64,000 nt of DNA from Acidimicrobiaceae bacterium (GTDB taxonomy: Bacteria > Actinomycetota > Acidimicrobiia > Acidimicrobiales > JAUTXP01): the NCBI GenBank assembly GCA_030837965.1, contig JAUTXP010000009.1, forward strand, positions 1 to 64,000, in the 5' to 3' direction. Position 1 is the first letter of the stretch; each line of letters begins with the position of its first letter. The notes under the pieces are model-generated. The model made no database searches. It was not told where the DNA came from and saw only the letters and a program-made list of their open reading frames with translations. This document shows positions 61,025 to 64,000 of this stretch, one piece after another. Made by a program: the position numbers and the translations under genes.

Positions 61025-62293
61025 ATGGCCATCGTGCGCCGCGGCCTCACCGTCGGCACCGTGTTCACCCGCAACCTGCTGCGCCGTTCGGAGCCGTTGC
61101 CGCGCCGGATCAAGGACGCCTTCGTCGCCCTCGGCCCCACCTACGTCAAGCTGGGCCAGCTCATCGCATCGAGCCCGGGCCTGTTCCCGCCGGAGTGGGC
61201 CCAGGAGTTCGGCGTGCTCCGCGACCAGGTGCCGCCCTTCCCCGGCGTCGAGGCCCGCAAGATCATCCGCGACGAGTTGGCCATGCCCATCAGTCGCTGC
61301 TTCGCCGACTTCGACGACGAGCCCATCGCGGCCGCATCCATCGGCCAAGTCCACCCCGCGGTGCTCAAGGACGGCACGCGGGTCGTGGTCAAGGTGCAGC
61401 GGCCCAACCTCGACGCCCAGGTCCGCGACGACATCCGAGCCATGCGCATGCTGGCCGCCGTCCTCGACCGCATCCCCTACACGGCCATCGCCTCGCCCAA
61501 GGCCGTCGTGGACGACTTCGCCCGCACCCTCGAAGAGGAGATGGACTACCGGCTCGAGGCCGACAACATGGAGCGGATGCGGTCGATCATCGAGGAGACC
61601 GGCATCAAGGACTGCCGCGTGCCGCGCGTGCACCTCGACCTGGTGGGCAAGCGCGTCCTCACCATGGAGCGCATCGACGGCATCCGCTTCCACGACGTGG
61701 ACGCCATGAGGGCGGCCGACATCGACACGGCCCGGCTGCTGCGCATGGGTGTGCAGACGGTCGTCGAGGGCGTCCTGCTTCACGGCTTCTTCCACGGCGA
61801 CCTGCACGCGGGCAACATCGTCGTGCTGGAGGACGGCACCTTCGTCCTGTTCGACTTCGGCATCGTGGGGCGGCTCACCGAGTCGGTCCGCACCCGCCTG
61901 GCCCAGTACCTCATCGCCGTCACCACCAACGACTACGAGTCGATGGTGCGGGCCCTGCGCGCCTTCGGCTCCATCCCCAAGAACGTGGACCTGGAGGAGA
62001 TGGCGCTCGAGATCCAGAGGCTGTACGAGCCCTTCATCAAGGACGGCGTGGTGGTGGCCCAGCTCGGCGAGCTGATGAACACCATGATCCGGTCCATGGT
62101 GAAGTACAAGGTCCGCATCCCGCGCGAGCTGGTGCTGCTGTCCAAGCAGATGCTCTATCTGGAAGGCGCGGCCCGGACCCTGGCCCCCGAGATCGACCTG
62201 CTCGAAGAGCAGCAGGTCATCTACGCATCGCTCATGAGCAAGTACCCCGAGCTGGGCCAGGAGCTGATCAACGCCCTGTCGGCCACCGACTAG
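61025..62293 (+). CDS. ABC1/AarF (UbiB-like) atypical kinase 2 (422 aa)
   Basis: Second ABC1 member: 'LGPTYVKLGQLIASSPGLFP' (the KxGQ motif), 'AAASIGQVHPA', 'VVVKVQRPNLD' Lys, 'HGFFHGDLHAGNIVV' and 'LFDFGIVGRLTES' metal site. No N-terminal membrane segment. Probably acts on an isoprenoid-quinone process, as for UbiB/Coq8; not proven. Followed by exonuclease III after 20 bases. Confidence 0.92.
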   Translation: MAIVRRGLTVGTVFTRNLLRRSEPLPRRIKDAFVALGPTYVKLGQLIASSPGLFPPEWAQEFGVLRDQVPPFPGVEARKIIRDELAMPISRCFADFDDEPIAAASIGQVHPAVLKDGTRVVVKVQRPNLDAQVRDDIRAMRMLAAVLDRIPYTAIASPKAVVDDFARTLEEEMDYRLEADNMERMRSIIEETGIKDCRVPRVHLDLVGKRVLTMERIDGIRFHDVDAMRAADIDTARLLRMGVQTVVEGVLLHGFFHGDLHAGNIVVLEDGTFVLFDFGIVGRLTESVRTRLAQYLIAVTTNDYESMVRALRAFGSIPKNVDLEEMALEIQRLYEPFIKDGVVVAQLGELMNTMIRSMVKYKVRIPRELVLLSKQMLYLEGAARTLAPEIDLLEEQQVIYASLMSKYPELGQELINALSATD

Positions 62294-62313
62294 CAACGAC
62301 GAGGAAGCAGCCC

Positions 62314-63105
62314 GTGCGCATCGCCACTTGGAACGTGAACTCACTCAAGGTCCGCATGCCCCGCGTGGAGGAGTGGCTCGACTACGCCAAGCCCGACGTG
62401 CTCTGCATGCAGGAGACCAAGCTGGCCGACAGCCAGTTCCCCGCCCTTGCCTTCTCGGGCCTGGGTTATGAGTCCGTGCACCACGGGAGCGGGCAGTGGA
62501 ACGGCGTGGCCATCCTCAGCCGGGTCGGCATCGACAACCCGATCTACGGCTTCTGCCAAGGGGTGGAGGCCGACCAGGACACGCGCCTGGTCACCGCGAC
62601 CTGCGGTGGCGTCAAGGTCACCAGCGTCTACGTGCCCAACGGCCGGGCTCTGGGCGACCCCCACTACGACTACAAGCTCTCATGGCTGGAGCGGTTGCGA
62701 GCCCACTTGGAGCACACGGCCGATCCCTCGGAGCACGTGCTCGTGTGCGGCGACTTCAACGTCGCCCCGGAGGACCGCGACGTGTGGGACCCGAAGCGGT
62801 TCGTCGGTTCCACCCACGTGACCGAGCCCGAGCGCAAGGCGGTGGCCAGCTTGTTGGACTGGGGTCTGCACGACGCGTTGCGGGCCAAGCACCAAGAGGA
62901 CCGGCTCTACACCTACTGGGACTATCGGGCGGGGGACTTCCACCAGCACCGGGGCATGCGCATCGACTTGGTCTTGCTCTCAGAGTCGTTGCTCACACGG
63001 TTGGAGTGGGTGCTCATAGACAGGTTCGCCCGCAAGGGGAAGCTGCCTTCGGACCATGCGCCCCTGCTGGTCGACCTGGCCATCGAGGAGGCGGCAGCCC
63101 GATGA
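62314..63105 (+). CDS. xth: Exodeoxyribonuclease III
   Basis: 263 residues; apurinic/apyrimidinic endonuclease and 3'-5' exonuclease for base-excision repair. EEP fold: 'MRIATWNVNSLKVRMPR', 'VLCMQETKLAD' with the metal Glu, 'VLVCGDFNVAPEDRDVWD', 'YTYWDYRAG' and 'LPSDHAPLLVDL' His. GTG 62314 start is preceded by GAGGAAG. Coupled to the thioesterase by ATGA. Confidence 0.94.
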   Translation: MRIATWNVNSLKVRMPRVEEWLDYAKPDVLCMQETKLADSQFPALAFSGLGYESVHHGSGQWNGVAILSRVGIDNPIYGFCQGVEADQDTRLVTATCGGVKVTSVYVPNGRALGDPHYDYKLSWLERLRAHLEHTADPSEHVLVCGDFNVAPEDRDVWDPKRFVGSTHVTEPERKAVASLLDWGLHDALRAKHQEDRLYTYWDYRAGDFHQHRGMRIDLVLLSESLLTRLEWVLIDRFARKGKLPSDHAPLLVDLAIEEAAAR

Positions 63106-63782
63106 CCGACTGGGCCGCGGCGTTGAAGGACTTGATGAGCAGGGAGGTCACGCCGCAGCGGGCTGCGGCCCGCCGGGTGGGGGAGGCCATGCGCGACCTC
63201 ATCGGCAGGGCCGTGGCCACGTCCGCGCCAGTCGAGGCCTTGGAGGGCATGGCCGAGGTGCTCGAAGCATTGGGTCGGACCCTGGCCAAGTACCCGCAAG
63301 GGCGGCTCTACGAGGGCTTCGGCGAGTCCGCTAATGCGGGCGACCCCACCGCCTTCTTCGACAACAGCCCCATCATCGGCCGGGCCAATCCGCTGGCCCC
63401 GCCCATCACCATGACCCTCCAAGGCGAAGACCCTGACCGAGTGGTGGTGGGAGAGGTCTGTTACGGCCCGGCCTACGAGGGGCCGCCCGGCTGTGTGCAC
63501 GGCGGATACATCGCGGCCGCCTTCGACGAGGTGCTGGGCATGACCCAGTCGATCACCGGCAAGCCGGGGATGACCGGGACGTTGACCGTGCGCTATCGCA
63601 GGCCCACGCCGCTGTTCACCGACCTGCGTTTCGAAGGGCGGGTCGAGCGGGTGGAGGGGCGCAAGATCTTCACCGTGGGGCAGTCCTTCGCCGACGGCGA
63701 GCTGACGTGTGAGGCCGAGGCCGTGTTCATCTCGGTCGACTTCACCAAGATCGCCGACCTCTACGACAAGCGCCACCGCTGA
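63102..63782 (+). CDS. PaaI-type hotdog thioesterase (226 aa)
   Basis: Hotdog fold in the second half: 'PPGCVHGGYIAAAFDEVLG' (HGG) and strands around 'MTGTLTVRYRRPTPLFTD'. The N-terminal 100 residues are an extra helical region. Such enzymes cleave acyl-CoA thioesters. ATG 63102 overlaps the exonuclease stop. Confidence 0.88.
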   Translation: MTDWAAALKDLMSREVTPQRAAARRVGEAMRDLIGRAVATSAPVEALEGMAEVLEALGRTLAKYPQGRLYEGFGESANAGDPTAFFDNSPIIGRANPLAPPITMTLQGEDPDRVVVGEVCYGPAYEGPPGCVHGGYIAAAFDEVLGMTQSITGKPGMTGTLTVRYRRPTPLFTDLRFEGRVERVEGRKIFTVGQSFADGELTCEAEAVFISVDFTKIADLYDKRHR

Positions 63783-63813
63783 ACGGTTGAGGAGCTCGGA
63801 CCGGGGCACGGGG

Positions 63814-63865
63814 CCTTCTTGTCACGGTGAGTTCGACACATACCGAACTGACCCTGACAAGAAGG
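63814..63865. terminator. Long hairpin, CTTCTTGTCA family, copy 2
   Basis: CCTTCTTGTCA (63814-63824) pairs with 63855-63865 (11 bp), and GGTGAGTTCG (63826-63835) pairs with 63844-63853 with one mismatch, so a near-continuous stem of about 21 bp forms. It separates convergent genes. Confidence 0.78.
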
Positions 63866-63889
63866 GGAAAGGGCTAAGGCTCGGGTGGG

Positions 63890-64000
63890 TCAGCGGAGAA
63901 CGAGCAGGGGGGCCCGGAAGGGCTTCAGGTCCTCGGCCGGGAACCAGTCGTCGAGGGGCAGCGGAAGGGCGGCTGCGCCCGACCCGCGAAGGGGCCGAGG
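63890..64000 (-). CDS. C-terminal 36 residues of a minus-strand gene, truncated by window
   Basis: Open frame from the window edge to TGA at 63890-63892. The visible end ('LPLPLDDWFPAEDLKPFRAP') has normal codon use and amino acid balance. The rest lies beyond the window; no function can be assigned. Confidence 0.6.
   Translation of the reverse strand, partial: PRPLRGSGAAALPLPLDDWFPAEDLKPFRAPLLVLR

Overview
The window is about 64 kb of very GC-rich chromosome, densely coding, with many GTG and TTG starts and 1 to 4 nt stop/start overlaps. Gene content points to an actinobacterium: a Kgd-type 2-oxoglutarate decarboxylase/dehydrogenase with a fused E2-like domain, a mycothiol-dependent maleylpyruvate isomerase-like protein, tandem DivIVA-domain proteins, an F420-type luciferase-like oxidoreductase, a WS/DGAT acyltransferase, a stand-alone LigC and LigD-type primase-polymerase, and the actinobacterial biotin synthase auxiliary protein BsaP. 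The mix of acyl-CoA dehydrogenases, SDRs and DUF72 would suit Acidimicrobiia, but that placement is an inference. I saw no rRNA or CRISPR array and no credible tRNA.

Layout. 0-9 kb: end of an LLM oxidoreductase, an acyl-CoA dehydrogenase, an anchored dimethylformamidase-beta-like protein, two coupled DivIVA proteins, an SDR with a coupled small protein, a WS/DGAT, a DsbA-like protein and a PAP2 phosphatase. 9-17 kb is an accessory island read on the minus strand: a roughly 1970-residue secreted NHL-RHS polymorphic toxin, an Imm40-like immunity gene overlapping its stop by one base, a degraded copy of the PAP2 5' region, and two orphan small genes bracketed by the resulting ~356-bp direct repeats. 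17-26 kb: PD-(D/E)XK nuclease, alpha/beta hydrolase with an expanded low-complexity insert, SnoaL-like protein, DUF72, anti-sigma ATPase, 4-alpha-glucanotransferase, and small enzymes. 26-33 kb: ligC and LigD-type polymerase in convergent orientation with a complete biotin operon (bioA-F-D-B-bsaP) between them; a 24-nt identical piece of an intergenic palindrome lies at both edges. 33-40 kb: ABC1 kinase, nitroreductase, three acyl-CoA dehydrogenase/SDR/CoA-ligase genes that look like a lipid or steroid side-chain degradation set, and a lone response regulator. 40-50 kb: flavin reductase, TIGR01777 epimerase, VTT membrane protein, VanW protein, nitronate monooxygenase, hydrolase, HATPase protein, and a queD-queC-queE operon. 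50-64 kb: EttA, Kgd, mycothiol-dependent protein, HAD, M20 peptidase, a NYN-S1-Lys/Ala-tail protein, a second DsbA-like protein, a second ABC1 kinase, exonuclease III, a thioesterase, and the end of a minus-strand gene.

The most interesting structure is (1) the RHS toxin/immunity island with its duplicated PAP2 boundary and frameshifted orphan gene, (2) the biotin operon that appears to have been inserted between the two halves of a LigC-polymerase repair pair, and (3) several families of intergenic palindromes plus low-complexity loop expansions in unrelated enzymes.
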